Both the position numbers and the translations under genes were made by a program. The notes below the pieces were generated by a model. The model was given only the letters and a program-made list of their open reading frames with translations. It searched no databases and had not been told where the DNA came from. From Phyllobacterium sophorae (GTDB lineage Bacteria > Pseudomonadota > Alphaproteobacteria > Rhizobiales > Rhizobiaceae): DNA of 64,000 nt. The DNA lies in the NCBI RefSeq assembly GCF_003010965.1, contig NZ_PGGM01000003.1, forward strand, positions 1 to 64,000, in the 5' to 3' direction. Shown piece by piece: positions 8,008-17,328 of the stretch (position 1 is the first letter of the stretch; each line of letters starts with the position of its first letter).

Positions 8008-9453
8008 TTAATGCTCTTGAATCGAATTCTTCCAAAATTTCGTTTTGCTCTGATGACTAGACCTTAGCTTCGCGACATAGTCTTCATGGGAATCGATGAA
8101 GGTCCGGTCTCCAATCTCCGCCCCCAGCCGCTTGGCCTCCGCTAAATGACGGGCAGCGTGCTTATATCGGGCGGTCCGTGCGCGATCGAGCACGAAGTCG
8201 ATCAATGCGCGCAGCATGATGACTGATGCAGATGGGTGATTCTCCCGCAGCACCTCGGCTGCTGATGTCAGGAATTCATAGCGGTCGCCGTCGAACTCTG
8301 TTGCGCGCGAGATCACAAGTTTCGCTGCGTGATCCAGCGACGGCCACGACAATAAGAATGCCAAGGCGCGGTGAACGTCCGGATACTGATACCCATACGC
8401 GAGCGCCTTCTCCTCCGCCTCCATGTCGTCGAAATCCGGCAGACGTTTCAGAAATGCTCGCAGATGATCGGCGCTAAGCGTTCGTTCAAAAGAATGCCAC
8501 CGAAATTCCTGGGCCTCCTCTTTACGTCCCAGCGCTTCCAATACCTCCGTGTATGCGACTTCCCATTCGAAAGTGTCTGGGTGGCCGACTGTGTGGTTCG
8601 CCTTGTTAATGGCATCCAGCGCTTCGTCCGGTCGCCCCGCGTCGACCAGCTTGCGGGCAATCTGTGCGGCGACCACTGGCTCGGACTTCGCTTGCGCATC
8701 TTGCAGGGCGATGAATGCGTCGACATCTCCCTGAGCGTTAGCGATTTGCTCCAGGGCAGTTCGTATGGTTCGATCGCGTTTTCGCAGATTGAGGATATCC
8801 TCGTAGGATGCTCTTGCATCGCTTGGGCCAGCGGTAGCTCGGTCAGCTCCTGGCAGATTGCTCTCGGCCAGTTTTGACCATTCCAAAAATAGAAATCTCA
8901 AGTGGTCGAGACCCTTCACGCCGAGTGAAGGCGCTAGCGCCTCTATCAGAGTGTCGTACTGGCCATATTCATTGTCCTGCAGCGCACTGAAGACGCGGTC
9001 CGCAAGCCGACGCGGGTTTCGTTCGGCCGCCTTTGCGATCACGCTCAGATCAGCACAAGCGAGACGGAAAATGGCCATGATCGTTCCATTGGCGTCGGCA
9101 CAACGGCTAAAGACAGAACGAGCCACTCCCATAAAACGCCACATCACCTCCAGCGCTTCATCTGCGTTGCTGCCGGCGATTGTTTCAGCGATCACACGAC
9201 GCTGGGTGTCGAGATCGTTCTTGAGCGCTTTAACCCGCCGCCATCCTACCTTAGACTTTGAACGGTCAATGGATGTCAGACGCTTGGTCACTTCCCGGGC
9301 AACCTCTTCGCCGCTCTGCATTCCGGCGAGCTCGATCCGCAAGAGTCGCTTGTTGGCCGCACTTCCCCTACTGATATCGATCAGCAAGGCGGCCAGCCTT
9401 TCGACACCTAGTGTCTCAAGATTCTTTGCGTTTAACGTCGTCTTCGATGCCAC
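8008..9453 (-). CDS. DUF6880 family protein
   Basis: A 481-residue soluble, largely helical protein starting at GTG 9453. The N-terminus KTTLNAKNLETLGVERLAALLIDIS and the following helices match what I know as the DUF6880 family; the middle (EQIANAQGDVDAFIALQDAQ... AQIARKLVDAGRPDEALDAINKA) looks like TPR/HEAT-type helical repeats. No catalytic motif, signal peptide or membrane segment is visible. Function is unknown; members are often annotated as zinc-finger-associated in rhizobia, but no zinc ligands are present here. An AGGAA lies before the start. It is monocistronic. Confidence 0.75.
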   Translation of the reverse strand: MASKTTLNAKNLETLGVERLAALLIDISRGSAANKRLLRIELAGMQSGEEVAREVTKRLTSIDRSKSKVGWRRVKALKNDLDTQRRVIAETIAGSNADEALEVMWRFMGVARSVFSRCADANGTIMAIFRLACADLSVIAKAAERNPRRLADRVFSALQDNEYGQYDTLIEALAPSLGVKGLDHLRFLFLEWSKLAESNLPGADRATAGPSDARASYEDILNLRKRDRTIRTALEQIANAQGDVDAFIALQDAQAKSEPVVAAQIARKLVDAGRPDEALDAINKANHTVGHPDTFEWEVAYTEVLEALGRKEEAQEFRWHSFERTLSADHLRAFLKRLPDFDDMEAEEKALAYGYQYPDVHRALAFLLSWPSLDHAAKLVISRATEFDGDRYEFLTSAAEVLRENHPSASVIMLRALIDFVLDRARTARYKHAARHLAEAKRLGAEIGDRTFIDSHEDYVAKLRSSHQSKTKFWKNSIQEH

Positions 9454-9600
9454 TTGTTATTCCTGCGTTCGTCGTCGAAACGACCTTATAGACGGTGATA
9501 GGCTCGGCCAACGATCGTGGCAAATTGTTTAAAGCAGGGATCTGTTCCACCGTACGGCGGCCAATCGCCCCTCCAGTGGAACCACCAAAAGAATGCCGCT

Positions 9601-9843
9601 GCCGAAGCGGTGCGGGCCTGAGCGGCGTGATTGACGTTTACAACACAATCGAGGTCAATCCGCGACCGACCGCTTGGGACATCAAAAGCGCATCGAGGAC
9701 GCGTTGAAACGAGCAGCCGAAGTCGAAGCCAAGAGCATCACAGTGGCCGTCGACGGGTTCGGAAAAGTCAAACTCGAGGGCGTGTGAACGCCTGGTCTGC
9801 TCGGGGGGTAACGCTGGTGGACGACCGCATCATCGTTGTATGA
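9601..9843 (+). pseudogene. BON-domain protein remnant
   Basis: Three short pieces in shifting frames reconstruct the C-terminal half of a BON-domain lipid-binding protein: LSGVIDVYNTIEVNPRPTAWDIK, then after a one-base shift KRIEDALKRAAEVEAKSITV and AVDGFGKVKLEGV, a TGA stop, and after another shift VNAWSARGVTLVDDRIIVV. The order and spacing match tandem BON proteins such as OsmY-like ones. The N-terminal BON repeats are gone, so this is a decayed stress-type gene. Confidence 0.7.
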
Positions 9844-9888
9844 TTGTCCGCAGGACCCGCATTCTCTTCTTGCTATTGGGAAACGCCA

Positions 9889-10905
9889 ATGAAAGCGGAC
9901 ATGCAAGCAATGGTTCTCCATAAAATCGGAGAGCCATTGATATTGGTGAAACGCCGAATACCGGAGCCGAGCACCGGCGAAATTCTGATTAGAATCGAAG
10001 CCTGCGCGGTTTGTCGAACGGATCTCCATGTCATCGACGGCGATCTCACCGCAGCGCGGTTGCCGCTTGTGCCGGGACATGAAATTGTCGGCACCGTGAT
10101 CGATGTTGGACAAGGCGTCGATCCGATACGAAAGGAGCAGCGCGTTGGCGTTCCTTGGCTCGGCCACACGTGTGGTCGATGTGCCTATTGCCAACGCGGA
10201 GACGAAAACCTGTGCGATGAACCAGTCTTCACTGGATACACCCGCGATGGCGGCTTTGCCACGCATGTGGTTGCCGACGCAAATTTCTCGATCGAACTCG
10301 ATTCCCATGCGGATCCAGTCTCTTTGGCACCACTCTTGTGCGCGGGTTTGATAGGCTGGCGTTCACTGAAAAAGACTGGCAAAGCCGAGAAAATCGGACT
10401 TTATGGTTTCGGCGCTGCGGCCCATATCATCACGCAAATCTGCACATGGCAGGACCGGGAAGTCTACGCATTCACTCGTCCGGGAGACACGCCGGCGCAG
10501 GTCTTTGCAAAGAGCCTTGGCGCCGCATGGGCGGGTGGTTCTGATGAAAGACCACCCGTGGAACTGGATGCCGCCATCATCTTCGCTCCAATCGGCGACA
10601 TTGTCCCAACGGCCTTAAGAGCCGTGCGGAAGGGTGGCCGCGTGGTTTGCGGCGGTATCCATATGAGCGAAATTCCAGCCATGCCATATGCCACAATTTG
10701 GGGAGAGCGCGAGCTGGTTTCCGTGGCGAACTTGACGCGTGAGGATGCCAGAGACTTCTTCACGATCACCGGAAAAGCCGGTGTAAAAACGACGACCTCT
10801 TGCTATTCTCTGCAAGCGGTGAACCTCGCGCTTGCAGATCTGCGCTTCGGACGCTTGACTGGGGCCGCGGTCATCCTTCCACATGGAAACCGGCAGAATT
10901 CGTAA
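9889..10905 (+). CDS. Zinc-dependent alcohol dehydrogenase
   Basis: Medium-chain dehydrogenase/reductase of 338 residues, oxidising alcohols with NAD. Catalytic zinc ligands are seen at Cys42 (CAVCRTDLH) and His64-Glu65 (PGHEIVG), with a third likely in LLCAGLIGW; the structural zinc site is the four-cysteine lobe CGRCAYCQRGDENLC (Cys95, 98, 101, 109). The nucleotide-binding turn YGFGAAAH is slightly atypical (GxGxxx rather than GxGxxG). ATG 9889 with GGGAAA before it is preferred; a TTG at 9844 falls inside the upstream remnant. The short chain and CxxC zinc lobe resemble AdhP/AdhA-type enzymes; substrate unknown. Confidence 0.88.
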   Translation: MKADMQAMVLHKIGEPLILVKRRIPEPSTGEILIRIEACAVCRTDLHVIDGDLTAARLPLVPGHEIVGTVIDVGQGVDPIRKEQRVGVPWLGHTCGRCAYCQRGDENLCDEPVFTGYTRDGGFATHVVADANFSIELDSHADPVSLAPLLCAGLIGWRSLKKTGKAEKIGLYGFGAAAHIITQICTWQDREVYAFTRPGDTPAQVFAKSLGAAWAGGSDERPPVELDAAIIFAPIGDIVPTALRAVRKGGRVVCGGIHMSEIPAMPYATIWGERELVSVANLTREDARDFFTITGKAGVKTTTSCYSLQAVNLALADLRFGRLTGAAVILPHGNRQNS

Positions 10906-11050
10906 CACCAAAACTCGTGCTTAAAAGAGTGTATTGCGATATGCGGCCATCGGCCAATCTATTCCAATGGATTGTGCATTCGGTGCGTAATCGTCGTCAA
11001 CGATCTAGTTGTCGCTCATCGACGTCTTTGAAGACTGATCAGGCTGACTT

Positions 11051-11413
11051 TTACCGCTGCTTGGCTTTGCGGGCGGCATAACGTCGATCACGTTCGGCTT
11101 TGCGCTCAGCTTCATCGGTCAGAACCCGAGCGATGCGATTTCTTGCGTCAGCTTCGCGTGCGTCGGCCTCGGCCGAGGCGGCACGAGCAATGGCTTCAGC
11201 CTCGGCAGTTTGGCGGGCGAGATTTTCCTGCACCGATCGTTCGCGATCTGCTCGTCTTGCTTCCCGTGCCGCGGCAACTTCCACTCGTTTGGCACGTCTA
11301 ACAACCATATCGGGGTCGCTCGATTTCGGCGCGGCCCCGAATTTTTTGAGCAGCTGTTCTTTGGCCTGCGCCGCAGCTGCACGCCGTTCACTCAATTCTT
11401 TGAGATTTTTCAA
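11051..11413 (-). CDS. DUF6481 family protein
   Basis: A 120-residue, very Ala/Arg/Glu-rich protein predicted to be one long alpha-helical or coiled-coil rod: MKNLKELSERRAAAAQAKEQ, then many A-E-A-x-A-R repeats and a basic end (RRYAARKAKQR). This composition and N-terminus match what I know as DUF6481, a small rhizobial family of unknown function. No signal peptide or membrane segment. It starts at ATG 11413 and is monocistronic. Confidence 0.75.
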   Translation of the reverse strand: MKNLKELSERRAAAAQAKEQLLKKFGAAPKSSDPDMVVRRAKRVEVAAAREARRADRERSVQENLARQTAEAEAIARAASAEADAREADARNRIARVLTDEAERKAERDRRYAARKAKQR

Positions 11414-11753
11414 TTGATGGTCGTCCTATGGGCGCAATGGCTTCGCTTGCGAAGCGATTGCCGACAATAAAGACCAGGCAAGAGCCCAGACTCAAGTTTA
11501 TATTTAATCCATTGATGCCATCACTATGTCCATTGCAAGGCGGACGCTGATTATACAGCGCTTAATTATACTGGCGATGCCAGACGGGCCGTAACACGAC
11601 TAGAGGGAGACTTTATGGAGTTTGATGCTGGGCCTGCAAACGATGTGACGACGATGAACCGCCAAATCCCTTGTGATCATGGCACGATATTTCCTGACGG
11701 CATATCGTTCGCCCGCAGTGTCGCTGGTGCATCCGTTTTTCGGGGAGACCATC
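11414..11753. other. Divergent intergenic region (DUF6481 / SGNH)
   Basis: About 340 bases between the divergent DUF6481 and SGNH genes. It must hold both promoters, but no clear EcfG or LacI-type motif was found. The imperfect palindrome CTTCGCTTGCGAAG near 11444-11457 is the only small symmetry noticed. Confidence 0.35.
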
Positions 11754-12659
11754 ATGGCTAAAACCTCTGTTCACCTTGATTTCAAGACTGCCTTCAAGAT
11801 GGAGCCCGATCCAAAAGAAGCTCTCGTGTTCAAGATCAGGCCACGAAAGGGGATCTCGGCATCTGATGCCGTGAGAACAATGCGGCGTATAACGCTTGCG
11901 GAGCAGTTGGTAACAACAATGTCGGCAGGAGGCAGGATAAAGATCCTGGCCGAGGGAGATTCTTGGGTCAACCTCCTTTGGCCCGAGTCAAGCGCGTTGG
12001 GATACGAGATGACCTTTGTTAACGCCCTCGCTAAAGATATGGCAAAGTACGATACACTTAATATTGGTTTTCCAGGCGACACATTCGCGGAAATTACAAA
12101 AAATCCGCCCCAATATAAGCAACCGATTTCGGGCGGACAAAGGCAATTTTTCATATTTTCCGGTGGCGGCAACGATTTCCTCGGAGGTGGCAGTTTGGTC
12201 AAGTACGTCAAGCGCTTTTCTCAAGGTGGAGGCTCGAGCAACCCCCGCGACTACATCAAAGACAATGAGTTCAAGGCAATCCTGAACAGGCTCAAAATCG
12301 GATACAGACAAATGGTGAGGAACGTGGACGTTTGGTCAAGCGGCTACACCCACGTTCTGCTGCAGGGGTATGACTATGCGCATCCGCGTAACAACGGGCC
12401 GTGGTTGGGCAAACCGTTTAAGGCACTGGGATACGCCTGGGACAGCAATATCGCCAAAGAGATCGTGAAATACTCAGTCGACAGGTTTTATGAAATGCTG
12501 GGCGGAGTCGCGGATTCATCGGCAAAGGTACACCTTGTTGATGCAAGGAATTGCTGCCAGGGCAATTGGCATGATGAACTTCACCCCAACGAAAAAGCAT
12601 CAAAGAAGATTGCAAAAAAATTCGATGCGGCAATCGACCAAATTCTGGCCGTGTCGTGA
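11754..12659 (+). CDS. SGNH/GDSL-type hydrolase
   Basis: A 301-residue protein with the SGNH hydrolase blocks in the right order: block I LAEGDSW (nucleophile Ser70), block III FSGGGND (Asn140), and block V DELHPNEKA (Asp274, His277). Members are esterases, lipases or carbohydrate deacetylases. No signal peptide is visible from the start chosen (ATG 11754, GGGGAGA six bases before), so it is probably cytoplasmic; the longer upstream frame (ATG 11679) gives no convincing signal peptide either. A central GGSSNPRDYIKDNEF insertion is not part of the core fold. It faces the cupin gene convergently. Substrate unknown. Confidence 0.75.
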   Translation: MAKTSVHLDFKTAFKMEPDPKEALVFKIRPRKGISASDAVRTMRRITLAEQLVTTMSAGGRIKILAEGDSWVNLLWPESSALGYEMTFVNALAKDMAKYDTLNIGFPGDTFAEITKNPPQYKQPISGGQRQFFIFSGGGNDFLGGGSLVKYVKRFSQGGGSSNPRDYIKDNEFKAILNRLKIGYRQMVRNVDVWSSGYTHVLLQGYDYAHPRNNGPWLGKPFKALGYAWDSNIAKEIVKYSVDRFYEMLGGVADSSAKVHLVDARNCCQGNWHDELHPNEKASKKIAKKFDAAIDQILAVS

Positions 12660-12733
12660 CAATTCAACACGTCAACGGATACATGCAAGACCTTGAGTTA
12701 TCGATCACTTTTGTCATTGATCGACGCAGCGGC

Positions 12734-13147
12734 TTAAGCCGGCACCAATTCATCCAGATCCGGCCGCAGCACGACACTTTCCTGCTCATTCGGGTCGGTG
12801 CGGGCGATGACAGCGGTGCACGGCGTGTTGCTGAGATTAGCGGGAAGGTGCGGGACACCGGCCGGTATGTAGAAAAGCTCCCCGGTATGCACGACAACAT
12901 GTTCCTCCAGCCGATCGCCGTACCAGGTATGCGCTTCGCCGGACAGAACATAGATCGCCGTTTCGTGTGCCTCGTGCAAATGTGCCTTGGCGCGCGCGCC
13001 TGGCGGGATAGTGAGAATATGCATGCAGATTCCCGTGGATCCGACCGTCTCCGCGGCGATACCCTCGAAATAGTTGAGACCCTGCTTGCCGCCATAGGTG
13101 TGATGCGGCTTGACAATGCGGCAGGTGGGCTTGGACTTTGCGTCCAT
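12734..13147 (-). CDS. Cupin domain protein
   Basis: A 137-residue single-domain cupin. Motif 1 reads AKAHLHEAHETAIYVLSGE (the two His and Glu that bind a metal) and motif 2 GELFYIPAGVPHLPANL (final His). Such proteins are small dioxygenases, isomerases or sugar-binding proteins. Two adjacent ATGs exist (13150, 13147); GGAG is spaced better for 13147. It lies downstream of the MFS and DapA-family genes on the same strand, about 410 bp after the MFS stop and beyond a strong hairpin, so it may have its own promoter while belonging to the same catabolic cassette. Confidence 0.8.
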   Translation of the reverse strand: MDAKSKPTCRIVKPHHTYGGKQGLNYFEGIAAETVGSTGICMHILTIPPGARAKAHLHEAHETAIYVLSGEAHTWYGDRLEEHVVVHTGELFYIPAGVPHLPANLSNTPCTAVIARTDPNEQESVVLRPDLDELVPA

Positions 13148-13500
13148 CATTCTCTCCTTCATCAACATTAGGGCTGAGCTCAAACACTAACATATCCGCG
13201 TGCCAGTTACCTCAGTTTCGAAGCGTACCGCGGGAGGCAGAGATGAGACGGCGGGAGACTGGTGGCAAAAACTTGTTATCAAGGGCATGAAAAAAGCATT
13301 CCGTTTTGGTAATTAACAAATTCAAGTTCCTGCGCGATGAAGAGATGGCCAGCCAAGCAACTGGTCTGTCATGCGATGGTCGCGCGGCAGTGTTGCACGC
13401 GACACTTTGCCGTCCCTTTTAATTCCTGCACCAAACCGCCAGCGCCGGACACGTCCCCAAAGGGTCAGTGAGGGTGCATTTGCACGCCCGACAGAACAAT

Positions 13501-13526
13501 GACGCGGCAGAGAGAACTGCCGCGTC
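13501..13526 (-). terminator. Hairpin after the MFS gene
   Basis: A perfect 10-bp inverted repeat GACGCGGCAG / CTGCCGCGTC with a six-base loop lies about 35 bases after the MFS stop. It is followed on the minus strand by ATTGTTCT rather than a pure T-run. The remaining ~350 bases to the cupin gene hold no recognisable gene. Confidence 0.65.
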
Positions 13527-13561
13527 AGGTGTAACAATCGCAAGAACGGCCTAGCCCGGGT

Positions 13562-14947
13562 TTAAGGAGAGAGTTCTTCGAGAACCTTCCCCTTTGTTTC
13601 GATCGCAAAAAGCATGGTTATTAGCGCGCCAACGATCAGTATGGCCGAAAAAGTTGCGAAAACGTATTGGATACCCAACGTCGACATGATGAAGCCCACA
13701 ACAATCGGGCCTGCCGAGGAGCCCAGACGCAGCCAGGCACTGCCAGTTCCCGTGCCAATCGCACGCAGCCGTGTTGGATAGATCTCGGCCGAATACAGAT
13801 AAAGCGAGAATGTGACAGTCTGCACGATCGCATATGCAAGTCCCGCGAGGATAAGCACTTGCGTGGCCGATGTCGCGCCGAGCCACGCCAGGAGAAGCAG
13901 CGGAAGCGGTGCGATCAGCAATGCTCCAGTGTACCACCGTTTACGACCAACTTTGTCAATCAAAAGCGCGCAGATAACCGCTGCGACGACACCACCGACC
14001 GATGTGAAGAACCCGTATAGGATGCTTGTTTCCAGAGGCAGGTTGAACGTTTGGCGGTAAAGCGTCGGCAGCCAGGTGATCATGCCGTTGGCCACCATGT
14101 AGGCACAGAACCACATGGCCCAGATCGAAAGTGTGCGCTTGAGATAGATTCCCTGGAACAACTCCCGCCAGTCTGACTTTCGTTGGAAAGGTGCGGCGAC
14201 AATTTTGGGTTCCGGCAGTTGCTGACCTGCATCGCGGGCACTTTTTTCCAACCGCGATACAATGCGATCAGCCTCCTCATAACGGCCATTAGCCACCAGC
14301 CAGCGCGGCGATTCATGCAAAAACCAGCGCAGCGGAATCATCAGGATCGCAGGAACAAGCCCGACAACAAACATGGCCTTCCAGCCATAGAGGGGAACCA
14401 TGAAGTACCCGATTAAGCCGGCGCCAACCAGACCGAGCAGAAACATGACCTCATAGAGAAGGAAGAAGCGGCCGCGTCCCTTGGAGCTGATCATTTCGTT
14501 GATATAGGCGCTGGCGACAGGTACTTCGCCACCGGTACCGATCCCTTGGACGAAGCGGAATGCCATCATCATTGTCGCTCCGGCGGCAAAAAGGCAGGCT
14601 ACATCCATGCTGACGAACAACAGGATGGTAAATAGCAGGACTTTGAGCCGACCGATCTTCTCGGCAAGCCAGCCAAACAGGATCGCACCAATCAATTGGC
14701 CGAGATAGCCCATCGACAGTATCATACCTGTCTGGCCCGGTGTTAATCCCCACTCTCGAACAAGGACGGGCATAGCATAGGCGATTGCGATGACCGTATA
14801 ACCGTCGAAGAAAGTGGCAGCCCCAACGATGTTACGAGCCCAGAAGACTTCCCGGGTTATTGGAAGACGCTCAAGGCGGGCGCTGATGTCGGCCTGCGGT
14901 TCGGTAACCTGTGCCGATCCAACGGGTATTGGCTGAACTAAATTCAT
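13562..14947 (-). CDS. MFS transporter (sugar/aromatic acid porter type)
   Basis: A 461-residue major facilitator with twelve predicted membrane segments. Family signatures are GWLAEKIGRLKVL after segment 2, RFVQGIGTGGEVPVASAYINEM, the long central cytoplasmic loop with ESPRWLVANGRYEEA, and DKVGRKRWY in the second half; SAEIYPTRLRAIGTGTGSAWLRLG is the typical segment-10/11 motif. It resembles the AAHS/sugar-porter branches, which import organic acids and sugars by proton symport. ATG 14947 is preceded by GGAGGAG. It lies between the cupin and the DapA-family gene and is presumably the uptake step for that lyase's substrate. Confidence 0.88.
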   Translation of the reverse strand: MNLVQPIPVGSAQVTEPQADISARLERLPITREVFWARNIVGAATFFDGYTVIAIAYAMPVLVREWGLTPGQTGMILSMGYLGQLIGAILFGWLAEKIGRLKVLLFTILLFVSMDVACLFAAGATMMMAFRFVQGIGTGGEVPVASAYINEMISSKGRGRFFLLYEVMFLLGLVGAGLIGYFMVPLYGWKAMFVVGLVPAILMIPLRWFLHESPRWLVANGRYEEADRIVSRLEKSARDAGQQLPEPKIVAAPFQRKSDWRELFQGIYLKRTLSIWAMWFCAYMVANGMITWLPTLYRQTFNLPLETSILYGFFTSVGGVVAAVICALLIDKVGRKRWYTGALLIAPLPLLLLAWLGATSATQVLILAGLAYAIVQTVTFSLYLYSAEIYPTRLRAIGTGTGSAWLRLGSSAGPIVVGFIMSTLGIQYVFATFSAILIVGALITMLFAIETKGKVLEELSP

Positions 14948-15175
14948 TACTCCTCCTTCCCGCCCTGTGGCCTACCATTCTCCCGGCCATGGGGCGCTCC
15001 AATGTGATTGGTTGTACGGCACAATCCGGTGCCGATCGCAAAAAGACCTTGATGAAAGCTGCCTTCATAGCCTGTCAACTTGGAATGGTTTGAAGAAAGA
15101 GCTGCCTGGCGGCAATCAGTTCTGTCCTGAATTGCCAGAAGCAAACCTGGCGGAACTGCAAATTTCTCCTCCCAT

Positions 15176-15215
15176 CAACAATAATCCCCCCGGACCGCTC
15201 GGGGGGGTATTGTTG
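15176..15215 (-). terminator. Strong hairpin directly after the DapA-family gene
   Basis: CAACAATA...CCCCCCG pairs with CGGGGGGG...TATTGTTG, giving a long GC-rich stem with one bulge, two bases after the stop at 15217. No T-run follows. It should separate the lyase from the MFS gene or attenuate readthrough; the ~230 bases to the MFS start hold no other feature. Confidence 0.65.
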
Positions 15216-15216
15216 T

Positions 15217-16164
15217 CTATTCCGCAGCCAAGAGCTGTTCGACCCGACCAATACCCGCAGCATCGAAGGCGGCAAAGATTTCGGCTTCGGCCTTTTCGCC
15301 AAGGTCTTTCAGCGGCTCACGGATCGTCGCGTGTTCCAGAATCCCTCGATGAACAAGACCAAGTTTCAGTGCAACGGTGCCTTCCATGTGTGAGCCGCGA
15401 TGATAAACGGCGCGGGTAACTGGCAGGAGGCGTTCAAAGATCTTGCGTGCCTGGGGATAATCCTGTGCCTTGCCGGCTTTGATCAGGTCGACAAGGAGTT
15501 CAGGCGCTATGTTGCCATAACCAACGAGCAGCCCATCAACGTCAAACATTGTCGGTAGCAGCCATTCATCATGGCAGCTCAGAATCTGCAGATTGGGATT
15601 GGCTTTCTTGAGTTCAGGAATCTCGACATACCAACGTTTCATGTTGCGTACACCGTTCTTCGTCGCAACGACGCCAGGCTGCGTGGCGATCTCAAGCTGG
15701 GTATCAAGATCATAGGAGGCTTTGGTCGCGTCCGGATATTGGAACAGGATGCACTGAAGTCCGGACTCTTCCCAGATGGCCTTGTACCGGTCCTGGGGTG
15801 CGCCCCTTTGGAAACCAAAGCGCAGCCAGCCGTGATTTGGGTAGACAAGCGCGCCAGTGGCACCGGCGGCCTTGCACTTCTTGGCCTCCGCGGCGGCAAC
15901 CTTCGTGCCTTCACCAGTGATGCCGGCAATGATTGGAACAGCGCCGTCAACCGCTTCGACATAGGTGCGGATCAGGGCAAGGCGTTCTTCTTCAGTCAGG
16001 AAAGTGCCTTCACCAGCGTGACCGAGGATGACAAGGCTCTTCACGCCCTCCATCGATACGAGCCATTTCGCGATACGCGCATTGGCTTTGTGGTCTACTT
16101 CGCCATCGCGGGTAAACGGGGTAACGGGAGCAGGACTAAGGCCGCGTAAATCCATCGGGTTCAT
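15217..16164 (-). CDS. Dihydrodipicolinate synthase (DapA) family aldolase/lyase
   Basis: A 315-residue TIM-barrel lyase of the class I (Schiff base) DapA/NanA superfamily. Visible motifs: PAPVTPFTRDGEVD at the N-terminus, GHAGEGTFLTEEER (the GxxGE phosphate/carboxylate loop), the Tyr of FQYPDA in the usual YxxP position, and the Schiff-base Lys in VVATKNGVRN. Substrates in this family are pyruvate or keto acids with aldehydes or sugar acids; as part of a LacI/MFS cassette a catabolic keto-acid cleavage or dehydration is likelier than lysine synthesis. ATG 16164 with GGAGGAG before it is chosen; upstream codons only encode the ribosome-binding site. It is divergent from lacI. Confidence 0.85.
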   Translation of the reverse strand: MNPMDLRGLSPAPVTPFTRDGEVDHKANARIAKWLVSMEGVKSLVILGHAGEGTFLTEEERLALIRTYVEAVDGAVPIIAGITGEGTKVAAAEAKKCKAAGATGALVYPNHGWLRFGFQRGAPQDRYKAIWEESGLQCILFQYPDATKASYDLDTQLEIATQPGVVATKNGVRNMKRWYVEIPELKKANPNLQILSCHDEWLLPTMFDVDGLLVGYGNIAPELLVDLIKAGKAQDYPQARKIFERLLPVTRAVYHRGSHMEGTVALKLGLVHRGILEHATIREPLKDLGEKAEAEIFAAFDAAGIGRVEQLLAAE

Positions 16165-16190
16165 ATCAATCTCCTCCATAGGATCGTTAG

Positions 16191-16204
16191 TGGGAACGTT
16201 CCCA
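16191..16204. promoter_or_regulatory. Palindromic LacI-family operator
   Basis: TGGGAACGTTCCCA is a perfect 14-bp palindrome with the central CG typical of LacI/PurR-type operators. It lies 27 bases upstream of the DapA-family start and 93 upstream of lacI, in the only intergenic region of the divergent pair. The neighbouring LacI-family protein is the obvious binder. Confidence 0.75.
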
Positions 16205-16296
16205 TAATCGTTCTCAAAAACTCTGGTGTCAACGATTTTTTTAGGGCATCTTACAATGTAGTGGTCGCTTAGGGCCTATAAACGCGGAAAGTTGTA

Positions 16297-17328
16297 ATGA
16301 ATTCAAAGGTAGACGAAGTTTCGTGGCAGCAACGCGTCACCCTCTATGACGTTGCGGCCGCGGCTGGTGTGTCAAAATCCACTGTGTCGCGCATATTGGA
16401 TGAAAGACTGCCGCGCTCGGACAATGAGACTGCAAAGCGGGTCAGAAAGATCGCCGAAAAGCTCGGTTACGTCCGCGATGTCTCGGCATCGAGCCTCAGA
16501 CGTGGCAACACCATGACTGTCGGCGTCATCGTGCCCCGGCTCACGGACACCGTAATGGCGATGCTGTACGAATCTCTGGCAAAGGCCTGCAGTCGTTCAG
16601 GCCGCTTTGCGATCGTCGCAACGACCGATGATAAGCCCAACGCTGACCGGCTGGCCGCAGAGTCTTTGCTGAGGCGAGGGGTCGATGGACTCATATTGTC
16701 AACGGCTCGTGAGGATGATGACTTCCCGGACGAACTCAGTCGAAGGGGAATTCCCTATGTCCTGGCGTTGCGAACAGATGGCCACAGTCTGTCCTCGATC
16801 GGCGACGATAGGCTCGGCGGGTACCTTGCGACCCGCCATTTGCTCGATCTGGGACATCGAATGATTGGGGTCATTGCCGGGCCTTCCTATGCCTCCAGTT
16901 CCCGTGGCCGCGTCGAAGGTTATAAGCAAGCGCTCGGTGAAGCAGGTATCGTGGTTAATCAAGACTACATCATACCCTCAACGTTCGGTATCAATTCCGG
17001 AACGGAGGCCGTCGAAGGGCTCATGCGACTCGATCCCCGACCGACCGCAGTGTTCGCCGTTAACGACAATACCGCTATTGGCGCGCTATCGGGTCTCGCC
17101 AGGCTCAGTTTGTCCGTCCCTGGCGATGTTTCATTGGTCGGCTACAACGACATTCCGATCCTAAGCCATTTGCCAACGCCGCTGACCACGCTGAGGGTAC
17201 CCTTTGATCAGATTGCATCCGAAGCCCTCGACCTGTTGGGGCGCGAGAATGTCGTTCAAGAGGAGCGAATTCGCGTTTCCGCTCCCACTCTTATCCCCCG
17301 GAAGTCCACCGCACCGCATGATGGCTGA
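16297..17328 (+). CDS. LacI-family transcriptional regulator
   Basis: A 343-residue repressor with the LacI HTH at residues ~14-35 (VTLYDVAAAAGVSKSTVSRIL) and hinge helix, followed by a type I periplasmic-binding-protein-like effector domain (TVGVIVPRLTDT, GVDGLILSTA, DDRLGGYLATRHLLDLGH, DPRPTAVFAVNDNTAIG). The GHRMIGVIAG and VSLVGYNDIP motifs are standard. It is divergent from the DapA-family/MFS/cupin genes, and the palindrome in between marks the likely operator. The inducer is probably the transported sugar acid or its product. Confidence 0.92.
   Translation: MNSKVDEVSWQQRVTLYDVAAAAGVSKSTVSRILDERLPRSDNETAKRVRKIAEKLGYVRDVSASSLRRGNTMTVGVIVPRLTDTVMAMLYESLAKACSRSGRFAIVATTDDKPNADRLAAESLLRRGVDGLILSTAREDDDFPDELSRRGIPYVLALRTDGHSLSSIGDDRLGGYLATRHLLDLGHRMIGVIAGPSYASSSRGRVEGYKQALGEAGIVVNQDYIIPSTFGINSGTEAVEGLMRLDPRPTAVFAVNDNTAIGALSGLARLSLSVPGDVSLVGYNDIPILSHLPTPLTTLRVPFDQIASEALDLLGRENVVQEERIRVSAPTLIPRKSTAPHDG

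Noticed and set aside
8226..8877. Plus-strand frames opposite DUF6880
   Set aside because: Shadow frames of the minus-strand gene.
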